From: Apostichopus japonicus
Taxonomy: Eukaryota > Echinodermata > Holothuroidea > Aspidochirotida > Stichopodidae
Length of the DNA stretch: 64,000 nt
Direction: 5' to 3'
NCBI RefSeq assembly: GCF_037975245.1
Contig: NC_092568.1
Coordinates: 31,263,501 to 31,327,500, forward strand
Shown: positions 13,201 through 24,929 of the stretch, in pieces
Layout of the letters: every line of letters starts with the position of its first letter
How positions within the stretch are numbered: position 1 is the stretch's first letter
Translations under genes and position numbers: made by a program
Notes under the pieces: model-generated
Told to the model about the DNA's origin: nothing
Database searches by the model: none
The model's input: only the letters and a program-made list of their open reading frames with translations

Positions 13201-13900
13201 TGATTTGGATCACTGCATACCGCAATGACAACACTAATGTAGTAGCGCAGCAAGAATAGTGTTAATGGGCGGAGGATCGATCCAGGGAAGGGCGAATGGG
13301 GGAGGGGTAGGGTCTGTTCACCCACAGCCCTGGATACCCATCTGGGTCTTCGACCATGATACAGTCACTCTTATCAGTGACGACATATGAGAAGAGTTCT
13401 GTAAAGGATGACTCTAAGAACAAGTATATTAATAACTTAACGGTGGTTTAGACCGTCCAGAGTGGACTGTAGTGTTATACCATATTTACATTTTATGATC
13501 ATAACGGAAAAGTGTTGCTATTAAAGTGTGCGAGAATGCAAATTACATACACAATCTGAATCTTTGCATATACTATGTAACCTGAACCCTACAGTGTACT
13601 GATGTCGTAATGCGCAAAACCTGATTCGTACGAAGAGCTAAACCCAACTGCGTAACCAGCTTTGGAGTGGGGTGCGAATATCCTTTCAAGTAACCCTTGG
13701 AAACATGACATTTCTTTAAACTACAAATTACGCCGTTATGACTTCCGAATAGCCTTCGTCGTTACCCCCCCCCCACCCTCCAAACACAACCGTACTCAAG
13801 TCCACACTGTCATTGCTATTTCTAATTGGGATATTGCTACCAACATTTATATCATTTTGGCGTTCTGTAGCTACATAATGAATCTTAATTAATATTATAC
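10291..13900. other. No gene recognised
   Basis: About 3.6 kb without a supported gene. It holds a T8 plus long G run near 12847-12868, a pyrimidine-rich patch near 12622-12660 and only short chance frames. The 3' end and polyadenylation site of the minus-strand Kazal gene should fall in the lowest few hundred bases before 13945, but I could not identify a clear AATAAA. Confidence 0.4.
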
Positions 13901-13944
13901 TAATGTGTTCGTTCTGAACAATTGAATATTCCCCCTCACTTTTT

Positions 13945-14096
13945 TTATGCACATCTGCCGTTGTAGGCGATTTCAAGATTTGGGTCATCGCAGAGCTTGG
14001 CCCAGTCGAAGAAGCATTGGTTGTTGTAGGTGACGTCATTGGTGCCACAGACAGGTCTCAAGGTTCTGAAGCAACGTCCGCGTCTGTTACAGTCGG
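13945..14096 (-). CDS. Kazal domain, terminal exon
   Basis: The acceptor (ttcttcaatcag) precedes CC GAC TGT. The 49 residues after the split Ala codon hold six Cys in Kazal order: DCNRRGRC, then PVCGTNDVTYNNQC, LCDDP and IAYNGRC. A TAA stop at 13947-13945 follows one residue after the last Cys. Intact, with no frameshift. Confidence 0.85.
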
Positions 14097-17025
14097 CTGA
14101 TTGAAGAAATAAATAGGTGATTAACAACACGAGGTGTCTCTAACACAAGGGCGGCGGAAGCACTTTTAATCTGGGAGTTTTCTTTCGAGACAAAATGAGG
14201 TGAAATCATTATAAAGTCCAAGTCTCTGCACACGCAATCGATGCATGCATGAAAGCAAATGAACTATGTCAAAATACGAAAGGATGGGGTAGGTTATGGG
14301 ATATTAAAACTATACTCAGTCATCATTCATAGTAGGCTATAAGTTTGACCCACAGAAATTCATTAATAGTTCTAAATTAGGATTAGATCCCTTACTGAAA
14401 TATCGCTGACCTAATAAGGTGATCAAGAGTACAATTGTTATGTAGAAAAGGGGCACATTTTTAACCTGAGGAAAAGTGGGGGCACGTGCCCCTGTGCCCC
14501 CCGATTCCGCCGCCCTTGCCCTAACATGTTGGATAATCAAACCTGGATGCATTACTGATGACAGGACACTTGGTAACAGTACTGCATGGCTTTATATTTA
14601 AATACGAACATATATGTATAGGATCACCGGGTTTAGACACACAGACCTAAGTAAGTAGCAAACCTTTTGCTGTGGGCCGCGAAAGTTATCCAGACGTCGA
14701 AAACTTTTTCATCATATTTTTAAATTTTGCCGACGCAGATCTCAATAGGGTGTTTCTATCCACATTGATAATTGCCTATCTTGTCCTTGGGGTTTCTTCT
14801 GGTATTTCTTAAAACTTTCAAATATTTGAATTCTGTTTAGTATTTACAATTTATTGAAAGAATTTTAAAGCCATGCATGTGTTGAAATCTCCTCTTGTTA
14901 TTCCGATACTCTCAATTTACAGATTATATTGAAGTTAACAGCGCTACACAATAATGATTAAGAACGGATAACTAGAAAGGGGGCAGTCGTTACGTTTTTG
15001 GTTTCCCGAAAGGGATAACTTTTAAGTCACTTTTACCGACCTTGCAAAATTGTGAAGGGCGCCGCGGATTGCAAAGCCAATGACTATAACGCGGAAAGTC
15101 GGTAATTACTATAACGGTTCGATTATCCCAACACGGCAGCATAAACAAATGCTGTTCTGAAAGCTGAATGCTTCGTTGGTACAAATCCTTTGGCCAATTC
15201 TAAAAAAGGTTCTAATATCGTTATAGGGTCTGAACTTTTTGTCAATGTTAGAAAAAAATTCAACAGGTAGAATAAAATTAACCAAGGAACATTAAAATTA
15301 TACTTGGTACTATTAAATTAGGCAATGCTGATATTATTATGTAGTTAACATGTCTATAAATGTTTAACGTTGTTGTGTTTGGGACATCAAGTGGTAACCC
15401 CTATACCATGTACAATTCATGTACCTGAAATCTTTGGCCTAGCACCATTATGTTGATAGGGGTAACGTAATCTGGCTTTAAGTAAAAACAAAAGTGGAAA
15501 TGTATCTATAATGAAAATAACTGCTTGCACGGCAGAAGACATATAAGGAACACACTTATTTTATTATATATTCTGAAATAAATTTTCTCGCTCGATTACT
15601 CAAACATGTATATTACTCACCAACCTTACACATTACGAGTAGAACTCCTATGACAAATCTTACGCGGTACAGATATAGGACCCTTGCAATGTCATCTTTG
15701 AATTAATCAGGTCACATATCCGGAGTCTATGCATGCTTAGTTCTTTAATGGCGCCCTAATTACCTTTCGGGGAAACATTTCATACTGAAGTTTGAATTCT
15801 TTCGTTAATTCATATGTCTGTCTGCAGAAAGCTAGTGTTCCATTTTTTTTTGGGGGGGGGAGGGGGGCAGGGGGTGGCGAGGGGTAGTTTTGCATTCGTG
15901 TCATCGCACGCTTGGTAGGCAAATGTAGTTTACTTTCACATTGTTTACATGCGATGGGATGGGAAATTTGACCAAATGTTTTTTTTTATAGTTTTATTAA
16001 TTTTCATGTTAGCCTGTTTTTTGCAGTCCTTTACCTAAATTTATAGTGAATACATTTGCTAGCAACGATAAGACCAGAATAGACCTAGTGCTTCTTCGAT
16101 AGATATTAAGCAGTGGCATAAGAAGCTATATCAAAGCTGAGGAAGCAGAGAAGAATGTTATTTTTGTATAGATGCTACGGTGCTTCAGAAGAGACTTTTG
16201 ATCTTTTGAAAATTGTGATTATGTTTGTCAAATTTGTGTTACTTAATCTTAACTATACGAAGTGCTGCTATTCACGTTTGGTTGAAATTTCGAGTGAAGA
16301 ATAAAGAAGAAGAAAATTATACTTATTTTGAGGCATGAAACGAACAATCGGTCATGTGATTACCTTGCAATCCTACTGAGGAGTGCATCCCTAAAGGTGA
16401 GAAAGTGATTGGCAGAAATACGCTCCTGCTCCACTGCTCCACTCCCCAGTTCCTAAGCCTATGTTAAAGATAAAGCTGTCTCGACAGTGGAAATATGGTA
16501 TACATTTCCGGTTACCGTGGCACTGGACGTAACATCCATAGCCAAGTAGATTAGGGCCATCAGCATGTACAGGGTGAGAATGTCGAGAATAGAAGGGACG
16601 TTCGGGAACTGAAATTGTTAGAATTCTTCCCCAGCTAACCTTAAAACCAAGTTATTATTAAATCATATATATCATACATATAGACTTATATAAATATGAC
16701 ACGTTTACAATAATGTGTAAAAGTAAGTTGGCCTGACGTTTCGATCCAAGCAGGATCTTCTTCAAAGGCTAAATCATAAGTAACAGTAACATAAGGGACA
16801 AAACACGCACAGAATACAGACAGGTTAATGAGCATGGTGAACACAAAGAGATATATGTAAGGGGATTAGTAGAATATACATAGAATATACATAGAATATA
16901 CATAGAATATAACATAGAACGGCAGTTTACACCACAGGGAATGACTTACCGTCTTCTCCAAGACTCTGAGTAAGCGCCACCGACAGCACTGACAGCAAGA
17001 GCACGACAGTTAGTACAAGCTTCAT
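13945..17025 (-). CDS. Secreted single-domain Kazal-type protein (gene model)
   Basis: Gene model from splice signals. Exon 1 (17025-16950) encodes a start and hydrophobic signal peptide, MKLVLTVVLLLSVLS, and ends in phase 1 at a GTAAGT donor. The last exon (14096-13945) encodes a Kazal domain and the stop. The two join in frame (G plus CC gives Ala) for a 75-residue product. A possible middle exon (16608-16516) is also phase 1-1 and would add 31 residues. Kazal domains inhibit serine proteases outside the cell; here the Cys pattern and PVCGTNDVTYNNQC are standard. Loop residues before PVCG (FRTLR) would set specificity, but I do not assign a target. Confidence is high for the first and last exons and moderate for the join. 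Confidence 0.75.
15019..15660. repeat. Segmental duplicate, partner at 34467-35371
   Basis: This intronic segment of the Kazal gene aligns by eye with 34467-35371. Shared blocks include AAGTCACTTTTA, TAATTACTAT, ATGTAGTTAACATGTCT and CTTGCACGGCAGA, in the same order and orientation. The partner is longer because it carries a SINE and a possible exon that are missing here. Confidence 0.7.
15843..15880. repeat. T-run followed by long G-run
   Basis: T8-10 followed by a G-rich tract. Similar T/G junctions occur at about 12848, 27437, 35400 and 54672. They could form G-quadruplexes. Confidence 0.6.
16516..16608 (-). CDS. Candidate middle exon of Kazal gene
   Basis: A 93-nt open segment bounded by an AG acceptor (16610-16609) and a GTAACC donor, phase 1 at both ends, so it can be included or skipped without a frameshift. 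In the compatible frame it encodes His/Pro-rich sequence ending GYGCYVQCH. The polypyrimidine tract is weak, and another frame is also open and hydrophobic, so this may be chance. Confidence 0.4.
16868..16918. repeat. Short tandem repeat AGAATATACAT
   Basis: About four copies of an 11-12-base unit lie in intron 1 of the Kazal gene. Confidence 0.75.
16950..17025 (-). CDS. Kazal gene exon 1, signal peptide
   Basis: ATG at 17025-17023 opens a 25-codon signal sequence with a Leu/Val-rich core and likely cleavage near ALTQS. It ends with one extra base at 16950, followed by the donor GTAAGT. A TATATATA run lies directly upstream of the ATG, too close to be the TATA box of this gene. Confidence 0.8.
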
Positions 17026-17041
17026 CTTTATATATATATAT

Positions 17042-18499
17042 TGACTGTTAAATGAAGTGATTTGCAGCGTCGTTCATTCGCTATATTAATTAATTAAAGA
17101 CTTCACAATAATAATACTCATAGCAAATCATCTGGTTTTAGTTTTAAACCTTGAAAGGTGTATCAAAATTATGCATTATATGGTGTGAAGTTGTTGACGG
17201 ATATAACAGCCATCTGTATTACGTTTCGAGGACATCAGATTAGGCTATGTGTTACATTATGATCTATCAGGTATTTACGTTTACACGCTAAAGCAATGTA
17301 GTATACGTTCATAGATATACTGGTAGAGCAAATGGCGTTGTCGTGTATTGTGTAAGAGTGTGTCGAGGGGGGGGGGTGGGTGCGATGAGGATGGGGAGGC
17401 AGGAACTGCATATGGACCAACATAAAACCAGACACTGAACTGATTGATACTGACCCCCCTCCCCCTCCCTCCCCATCCCACCCTTGCAGTGAAAATATAG
17501 AGGGTTATTAATAACAATTAGAGGACTATGCCAGTGGTAGGCTAAATGATAGTTAAAATAGAAGGCTTATATCTGATTTATTGCAAAGTCTTGCACTTAA
17601 AGGGTGTGAAGACTCGCGCAAAAAGAAACGTCTAATTTCGGTAATCTGACCTAGTTTCGAATGAGGTGTAACAGAAGTGTTAGACACACCATCGATACAC
17701 ACACAGCTTGCTACCGTCGGTAATTAGACATTAGTGTACAGTCAGTACATACAGCAATTATACGATCAATACCCACAGCACAGTGTATGAACGATACAGC
17801 GATGGACATCTCAGGTCCAGCTAAAGATAACAAGGTATCACGTTTCATTACTGTCTGCATTTTGTAGTGACACGAACAAAACGTCACTAGCAAGCAACAG
17901 AAAGTTAACTTTTACAGATGGGCGAGTCTTCAATGCCTTTAATATTCTACCTTTGCCAGATAATTTATAACTCGTTAGTCCTACAGGGTATGGATTACAA
18001 TGGACGTTTTGCTATGCCATCATGGAACTTTCTTCTCTCTGTAAGTAAAAACAAGGGACTATTCGTTTCCAAAAAACGGTATTAAAAATTGTAAAAGAAA
18101 CAAGCGGAATTTGGATTATTTGTTATGGAAAGTTTCGTTCAAGTGATGTCATTATCGGTCGTAGAATGAAATTGACCAAATAAATATGCTTCAATTGATT
18201 AATTTCACCAGTGAAAAAGTGTTCTGCCAACATCATCTGCTAATCACCTTCCCAAGGACTTGACATTTTACCTTTCAGTGTCATTTCGTAGAAAAAACGA
18301 ATAAAAAATCAATGATATTAATTAAACTTATTACTTAAACTATCACGGAAAATATAAGCGACACAATGGGGGACGTGAACAAGTTGTTTTTATAACACAC
18401 GCAACATCAGCCCTGTGTATGCGTAGTAGGACAAGACTTCTGAGGTGCTATACAAATTAGTCTTTTGCAGAATCATTTTTACAAATTAGTAGAGTGAAG
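17042..18499. other. No gene recognised; upstream region of the Kazal gene
   Basis: It contains a G-rich patch near 17367-17400 and a C/T-rich patch near 17455-17485. The promoter of the minus-strand Kazal gene should lie at the start of this stretch, but I could not assign specific elements. Confidence 0.4.
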
Positions 18500-18875
18500 T
18501 AATTATTATTATTATTACCCCGTTATTTATATAGCGCATAATCCTAAAGTTCTATGCGCTTTACTGGTCATTGGTAACTTGTCACACATACACACCAAAG
18601 TGTGCACAATTCAAACAATCTCTCCTGGGGCACCACAGTGCCCCAGGAGAGATTGTTTGAATTCCCATAGGGTGCAGCCACAAACCGGCGCACGCAACTA
18701 TATTTACAAGTCACCTCGCAAGTCCCCATTTATACACCTGGGTGAAGAGAGGCAATGGAGATAAAGTGCCTTGCCCAAGGACACAACGCAATGATCTGGC
18801 CAGGGCTCGAACCTGTAATCCTTAGATCACAAGTCCACTGCCTTAACCACTTGACCACAACGCCCTCAAAGACAA
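18500..18875 (-). mobile_element. tRNA-derived SINE with intact 3' tail
   Basis: Reverse-complement copy of the SINE at 2571-2880. The head near 18875-18800 carries box A/B-like sequence. It continues past the end of the first copy into a 3' tail, GCGCTATATAAATAAC then a TAA repeat, at 18500-18563. The tail closely resembles the 3' ends of the LINE fragments at 49.2, 51.45 and 53.6 kb, which suggests that such a LINE mobilised it. Confidence 0.75.
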
Positions 18876-19332
18876 ACTCATAAGACAAATAAACAATTTA
18901 CCCTATTCTTACTGTATATGTGCTATTTCATACGCACGTATCGGATACTGATGTGAGTCTTTAAAAATTAAGCACACTGCGAATATCAGAACAAAAACAT
19001 ATGTACGAAAATTAGCTGGGTCTTTCAGCTATATTTGAAGAAGTGAAAGCATTAAAGACTGCTTCATGAAGTTCTCTTAAAATGGCAATGGCGTACACAC
19101 GTCAGAAGCAAAGGGGTTCCATTCCACCGCTGTGACTCCCCTTTACTCACTGCATGCCTCGCCCGGCATACTCATCACCTTTAAACAGTTCAAGCAGTTT
19201 GAACTAGAAACAAAAAAAGGCCCATGTAGAGTGCCAGTACATGGATCCGTTAATAATCTCCCACCCCAGCACCGTCCATCCTCATGATAAGTTACAGCTT
19301 ATATAAACACACCAGTAAAATATCGATCAACC
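18564..19332 (-). repeat. Second copy of the SINE-bearing block
   Basis: Matches 2103-2880 in reverse orientation, including about 455 bp beyond the SINE head (18876-19332). The conservation of non-SINE sequence means the duplicated unit was larger than the SINE. Confidence 0.8.
18608..18663. repeat. Perfect 26-bp hairpin inside the SINE copy
   Basis: Arms 18608-18633 and 18638-18663 are exact reverse complements with a 4-base loop. The copy at 2.8 kb has ordinary sequence in place of one arm, so this arm was probably created by template switching or foldback repair. Confidence 0.9.
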
Positions 19333-21850
19333 TGTATTAATTCCAATTGAGAGGGAGCAGACTTGGCCTCCTATTTGAAATTTTACTTCGTCATGTCAAC
19401 CCTTCACAATATTTCTCAGCCCATTTTAAGTGTGTGTGTGTGGGGGAGGGGGGGGGGTGGTCCAAGCTATATAGTTGCTTCGTGTGGTTCATTTTTAGCC
19501 AACGGATCACAACTACACCAGTCATGTTTTCGCATGCATAATTGAATGAGTGTCAACATGCCCGTGCCATATAGTAACTCTTATTTGATTAACATTATAG
19601 TTTGTTCCAGTTGATGAGCAAATTCACTTCCAAATGCATGCTTTCAATCAATATATTGCTTTCACGCATGACACGTACTATGAACATTGCATTCGAACTG
19701 CATGCTTCGTGGAAACTATATATGCACTCTACGTGAACCGGTCTGAATAGTGTTGCTTGGGTTAATTCATTATTCAGGAATGCATACTCAGTTAAAAATA
19801 GAAAACAAGCGGGCAATCCACGAAGTTGCATGTTTCATCGCCAGCAAATCGTTTAGGAGGAGTTTTTGACATTAAATTGAGCTAAAAATATACATTAACC
19901 ACATATTTGATTGTACTAAATATTTCCATTATGCCTGTGAACATTTAATGTATCCCCTTGGAGTTATTGCAAATAACAACAACTAAATTTGACCTTTGAA
20001 CTCTACATCATTCACCTGAATTAACAGAGTACAAAATGAATAAAAGTTCGTTTCATGCACCGCATAATCCGTGGATATTTTTCTTTTCTGGAACTATCGA
20101 AGGTGGAACGAAATATTCGTATATTTCGAGCTTAAACCTCATCCATATATCGTAATACATATAAGACACTATTGTACATTTAAATCTTTCAAAGAAATTA
20201 TTGTTCATTTCCTGTGTGTAGAGATGATAAAAAAAAACACACACACACATTGTAAGCTTATTGTACATTGAAGTATGCTCATCCATTGTGCTAATGTGAG
20301 GAAGAGTTTGGGAGGTTTCGTTGAAATTGCGCAATTCATTACTGGTTGAGATGTAACTAGTCAGGTGGCGCACTTTGCTGAGCTGTGGACAGGTTACTCG
20401 GTGTTCCAGGTTCGAATCCGTCTGAAGTTGGTTTAAGTTATACTTCTTTCCCCTTTCGAAAACTCCTCTATGAAGTTTGTATATATTACTGTAACTCAAA
20501 CATATATCTTACTATCTGACGTGATGGACAATGTGATAGAGACTGGTGAAAAACCCACGTCTGGCTGGCTGGCTGTGTAAAGCGTGCTAGGGTTCAACTC
20601 ACACTGGAGTTCATAGTAACGCTCCAGTTGTGGTATGGCACATTTTGTGGCCTAGGACCCCGTGTCCATATCTACCTTGATGTCGCAAGAGAACCCGAGA
20701 GGAGGCGAATAGGGTCGGTCAATCGACTGCAGAAGCGTTCTAGGTGGGGTGCGTGAATCCTTGCCGATATACAGAGGCTCTATGACCACTATTTGCGACC
20801 GGCATGTGTGCAGCCACCGTCCACTGAATACGCGTCCTAATGAGACGCTATTCGCCTTATTTTGAATGTATGGATGCTTTTATGAGACATAACAGTAATA
20901 TCAATACAAAATAGACTTTTAAACCAGCGCTATTATTTATGATGAAGTGTCTGTTTTCGTTGATTTTAATTTGATGCACTGAAAGTGGACTCAATGTGGA
21001 GTTCAATTGAAAGGCTTTATTTATTGAAGGCCCAAGCAAAAGCACTAAAACTTTCACTGGGAAGCCCAGGGTTCTCCAGGAAGCTAAACCAAATAGTTTA
21101 TTCGACAGAGGTGCGATAGTGAAATTATTTGACATACAATGGGGAACAATCACCGTCCCCATGCCCCCCCATGCCCCCAATCTCCCCCAAAGGGACAAGT
21201 AATTGTTTCGTTCAACATATATAATACCGGGATAATTCAAAGTTAAAGGCTTCTTTACTATTTGAGTTAACTCTATTAATCCATAAAATATATGAAGTAA
21301 AACGTTTATTGAGATTCCTTTATATCTCTCTCTTACAATAGTTTACTTTGAAGTTTTGAACAGAAAAGCTCTCTGTCGGTTATTTTAAAACATTTAGTGA
21401 AGATGTTTTAAACTGTTCTAAGTTTGCAGTCGACCTTTTGTTTAACACGTCAATGGTTAAACCTTGATATTGACAGAATGTCAGTGAGTTCTGTGCCATT
21501 GTATTACTTCTACAAGTCAATAGGCTTACATTCTGATGAACAATGAAAAGCTTCTTTACTGGTAGGTTAATTAATTGGCACTGCATGTTATAGCCAATAC
21601 TTAATGGCTCTAACACTCTTTGTCACAATTTTACTTTGACATTTTTTTACAAAACAATGTATAAATTGAGTGGCAGATGTTCATGTGCATTTATATTGAT
21701 CAATTTTTTTCTTGATTCCACTCACACAGTACAACCTTAATTCCTATTTAAGTCCGTAGATAAAAGTTTGTTTTGCCAAGGTGACTCTTATACTCATTAC
21801 GCCTTGCATTCTATTTACCGATTAAAAATATGGGAATCTAAATTATTAAA
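19333..21850. other. No gene recognised; possible tRNA-like remnant
   Basis: Near 20356-20440 a box B-like GGTTCGAATCC suggests a decayed tRNA-derived element. Poly-G and CA runs occur at 19438-19460 and 20230-20250. No supported exon. Confidence 0.4.
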
Positions 21851-21857
21851 CAAACAG

Positions 21858-21863
21858 TTTATT
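21858..21863 (-). terminator. Candidate polyadenylation signal AATAAA
   Basis: AATAAA on the minus strand, about 270 bases after the stop of the three-module half-VWC gene (22129). The position is reasonable for its 3' UTR. Confidence 0.5.
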
Positions 21864-22128
21864 GATTAATTTTCTTATTTCTACCCTAAAATTAGAATAT
21901 ACCAAAATTGTGTAGGAGGTCACCGTACTATAGGCAATACACGTGCATATACATTATCATGAATTTGTCCATCTCATAGATTTCGTTGTTACTGGTTGAT
22001 ATACTTCTTTCAATTTTAAAATATTATCGACTCTTAATTTCCCAAAACACCCAAAGTCACGTTTAAAAATTCCACAAAGCGAAGACAGTTCAAGACGATC
22101 TCAGAACTATTGGTCAAATTTCGTTGAT

Positions 22129-22133
22129 TTAGG
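22129..22133 (-). CDS. Half-VWC gene terminal micro-exon
   Basis: A strong polypyrimidine acceptor (ttgttctgcag) is followed by CC TAA. With the G left from the previous exon this adds one Ala and stops. The same design is seen at 29759 and 36412. Confidence 0.65.
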
Positions 22134-24923
22134 CTGCAGAACAAATGCAAGAAAAAACAATCATTAATATATAAAGAAGGACTTGTTTCTTTGTCGTTTT
22201 AACAGACTTCAATCTGTTACTATGTGAGGTTACATATAAAAAAGCGAGCAACTACTAAAGGCAGAGTTAGGGCAGACAGGTAGAGTTGAATACCCGGATT
22301 AGGTACCGCGGTTTCTGGAAATACGATTAGATTGCTTTAATTTTAGTGCATATCGTTGTGGGAAATGCCATCCATTAAATATATAGATAAAAATCATTGT
22401 CAATGCACAGTGCCATACGAAACGGAACGGGGGTAGGGTGGCGGGGTGTAGATTCAGGCTCTTTTAACATAATTTGTTATAGGTTCATCTGACTACATTT
22501 TTATTATGAAGGCCATCTTCTTAATGTTAATTCTAACACTACGTGTTGTTTACCTTGGAAAGGCCTGCATCTGGGGCAGCACTCTCCATCTGGAGTGAAT
22601 GTTTCATACCCTTCCTGGCAGATAACGAGGGCACAAAGGACTAGGCTGCAGTCAACTGGATAAAAGAATGTTATCTTAGAGTTATTACAATCTAAAAAAA
22701 ATACAATTTAAAAAAGAATAAGGAAAAATGAATTGGCATGATTCAGTCCATCGCAATACTTGCCATGCAGGAACCATGTGTCTATGTCATTTTGGTTGTA
22801 CTCGTGTTGCTTAATGCGTAAGAAGATTAAGGTTGGTTGACCGGGTGGGATTGGGGAGTGGGGGGGGGGTGTTGTGACTGCTAGGGATGGGTGTTGCTCT
22901 GAAGGATAACACTGACGTTTTTCTACATGTTTTTCTTTTCTTACTTCTCTTTTTGAAAGCCTACCAGTAGGGTGCCGGGTACAGTACTACAACTTGCTCA
23001 AGTGGATTTCTACGTATTCCTTCATTTGTACTGAAATTATAAAGAATGAATGTGAGTGAAAGTCGGTGGTTTGATGGGAATGGGAATGGGGGAGCTGTAG
23101 CTTAGTTGGTTTCCGAAAAGGTTGTCAAACAGGTTATGAGTAAACGGTGGAGGGACGAGAGGGGAGTGGAGAGGAGGAAAGAAGTTAAATATGATAAATC
23201 CAACTGAGTAAAGTGAAGAGCCATTCGGACGTTTCTATATGAGGTTATATGCCCGTTTTTCACCACTTCATATTTTATTGAAAGAGGATATATTGCGTCA
23301 TTTATAGTACCCAATCAATACACAATTCCAAGTCTGCGACGGATTTACGATACTAACTCCATGCACTGTAACTATATAGTTACCTTATCTTTACATGTCG
23401 GTTACCTTTTGTTCGCCTACATCTCAAGGGACAACATTGACCCGGCGGAGTGAATTGTTCAAATCCTGGTGGGCAACTGAGGCTAGAGCAACGGACCAAG
23501 CTGCACACAACTCGTCGTCGTTCTGGTACAAGTAAAAAAAAAAACAGATGACTAGTATATAGGTCCAGAAATACCTGAATATGGCACACTGCTGAAAATG
23601 ACAATATTACATCAGCTTATCGGTAATCAGTATATACTGTGTAATAATTCTTTGTCAACTCTTCATGTAGCATAAACATAAGGAACATGCATATGTTCTA
23701 TTTCGTTTGTGCTTGTCTCTTGGCTTGGCAACTTTCGACTTTCCAACATCAAGATATTAATGCGTGTTACTTACGGATGTTATGACTGCACATAGGGCAA
23801 CATTTTCCCTCGGGCGAACCTCCTTCATATATTTGATGGCAATACGGGGGGTTACATTGAACTCGGCTGCAGGCAAATGGTCCGTCTCCTGATTTAATCA
23901 ACAGAATAATATATTGTGTAGTAAAGAAGGCTTTTTACCAGCATGTGATTATTATTAATAAATTTAATCTGATATAAATTTAGTTCTCATTCCTCTATAC
24001 CTTCACCATTATTTGTTTTTATCCATGCCAAGCCGTTGTTGTACGCGGCAGCTAATAACAGCTCCATGCATGGCTTAAGTAGGCCTATAGGGTTCATAGT
24101 ACTGCTTTCGATTCTCTATATGGAACAGCCGGTGATATGGTGAGTAAAGAAGACAAGAATTTATCTTGTTTCCGTGTTTAAAACGCCTACCATAAGGTCA
24201 TGTGATGTCGAATCTTATAACGACTAAAACATGGATTGACCTGAACACAACTAACTACACTGCTTCCGAGATTCATAGAAAGTCTGTAATTTATATAGAA
24301 ACAGAACGATTGTCATTAGACATAAATGTGCTTTGTTTTTGAATCTGAAACTCTTACTAATGTTCATTAAGAATCGTTTCACACCTATGCCCGTCATGAC
24401 CATCGAAATATCCTTCACAATGCCCTCTCCTTAAGGGGACTTATATGTATTGGCTGAACCATATTCCAATCTATGATGAAACAGGGTGCTCCTTCGTGTA
24501 TACCGTCCCAAACTTCAGGTAGATGAAATTTGAGCGGACCGACAAACATAATCTGTTTATTTAGCCATAAAAACACTGTTTACTACAATCAAAGCTATAC
24601 TGAAAGTGTATAAACAATCATATAGTGATATATATTGAGGACAATGTCGTACAAATCAATCAATACATATATATATATATATGTTGATACTAGATGAGAC
24701 TAGTGGAACACTAGTAGTTGTAACTCGGAGTTTCACGCGTTATAGCGATCGTCAGACAACTCAGAGTTGTCTGACGCAGTAAAGTATAACTATCATTCAG
24801 TCATTCCGACCACTAAATAAAGACGCAATTTTCTACAACAGATATAGGCTATCACTTACCTATCGCTGGATCCGGGACCAGCATAAACACTCCGAAAAGG
24901 ATCGCCGGTATGAAACGATTCAT
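22129..24923 (-). CDS. Secreted protein of three half-VWC modules (complete gene model)
   Basis: Five exons join in frame: signal peptide (24923-24860), three cysteine-rich modules (23888-23775, 23522-23406, 22655-22554) and a terminal exon giving one Ala and a TAA stop (22133-22129). The coding length is 402 nt, 133 residues. Every internal junction is phase 1. Each module has six Cys as C-x4-C-x4-C-x12-CC-x2/3-C with a G-x-CCP core, which matches the C-terminal half of a von Willebrand type C domain. Such modules are extracellular and bind ligands or accompany protease inhibitors; I do not assign a specific partner. Splice sites are strong throughout. The same module recurs at 50-64 kb in neighbouring genes, so this is a family member. 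Confidence 0.8.
22554..22655 (-). CDS. Half-VWC module 3
   Basis: 102 nt, phase 1-1, donor GTAAAC. It encodes DCSLVLCALVIC and then DGECCPRC. It is closest to the array modules at 50.6, 52.8 and 58.4 kb, including the GYET-T-PDGECC stretch. Confidence 0.85.
23406..23522 (-). CDS. Half-VWC module 2
   Basis: 117 nt, phase 1-1, preceded by a long pyrimidine tract and followed by GTAACC. It encodes CSLVRCSSLSCPPGFE and GQCCPLRC; one extra residue separates the last cysteines. Confidence 0.85.
23775..23888 (-). CDS. Half-VWC module 1
   Basis: 114 nt, phase 1-1, with AG acceptor and GTAAGT donor. It encodes CSRVQCNPPYC followed by GKCCPMC. Confidence 0.85.
24860..24923 (-). CDS. Half-VWC gene exon 1, signal peptide
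   Basis: ATG at 24923. The 21 codons begin MNRFIPAILFGVFMLV, a clear hydrophobic signal, and end in phase 1 at a GTAAGT donor. Confidence 0.8.
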
Positions 24924-24929
24924 ATTTTT

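Noticed and set aside
16516-16608. Phospholipase A2 calcium loop suggested by GYGCY
   Set aside because: None of the following conserved residues of that family are present; the match is too short.
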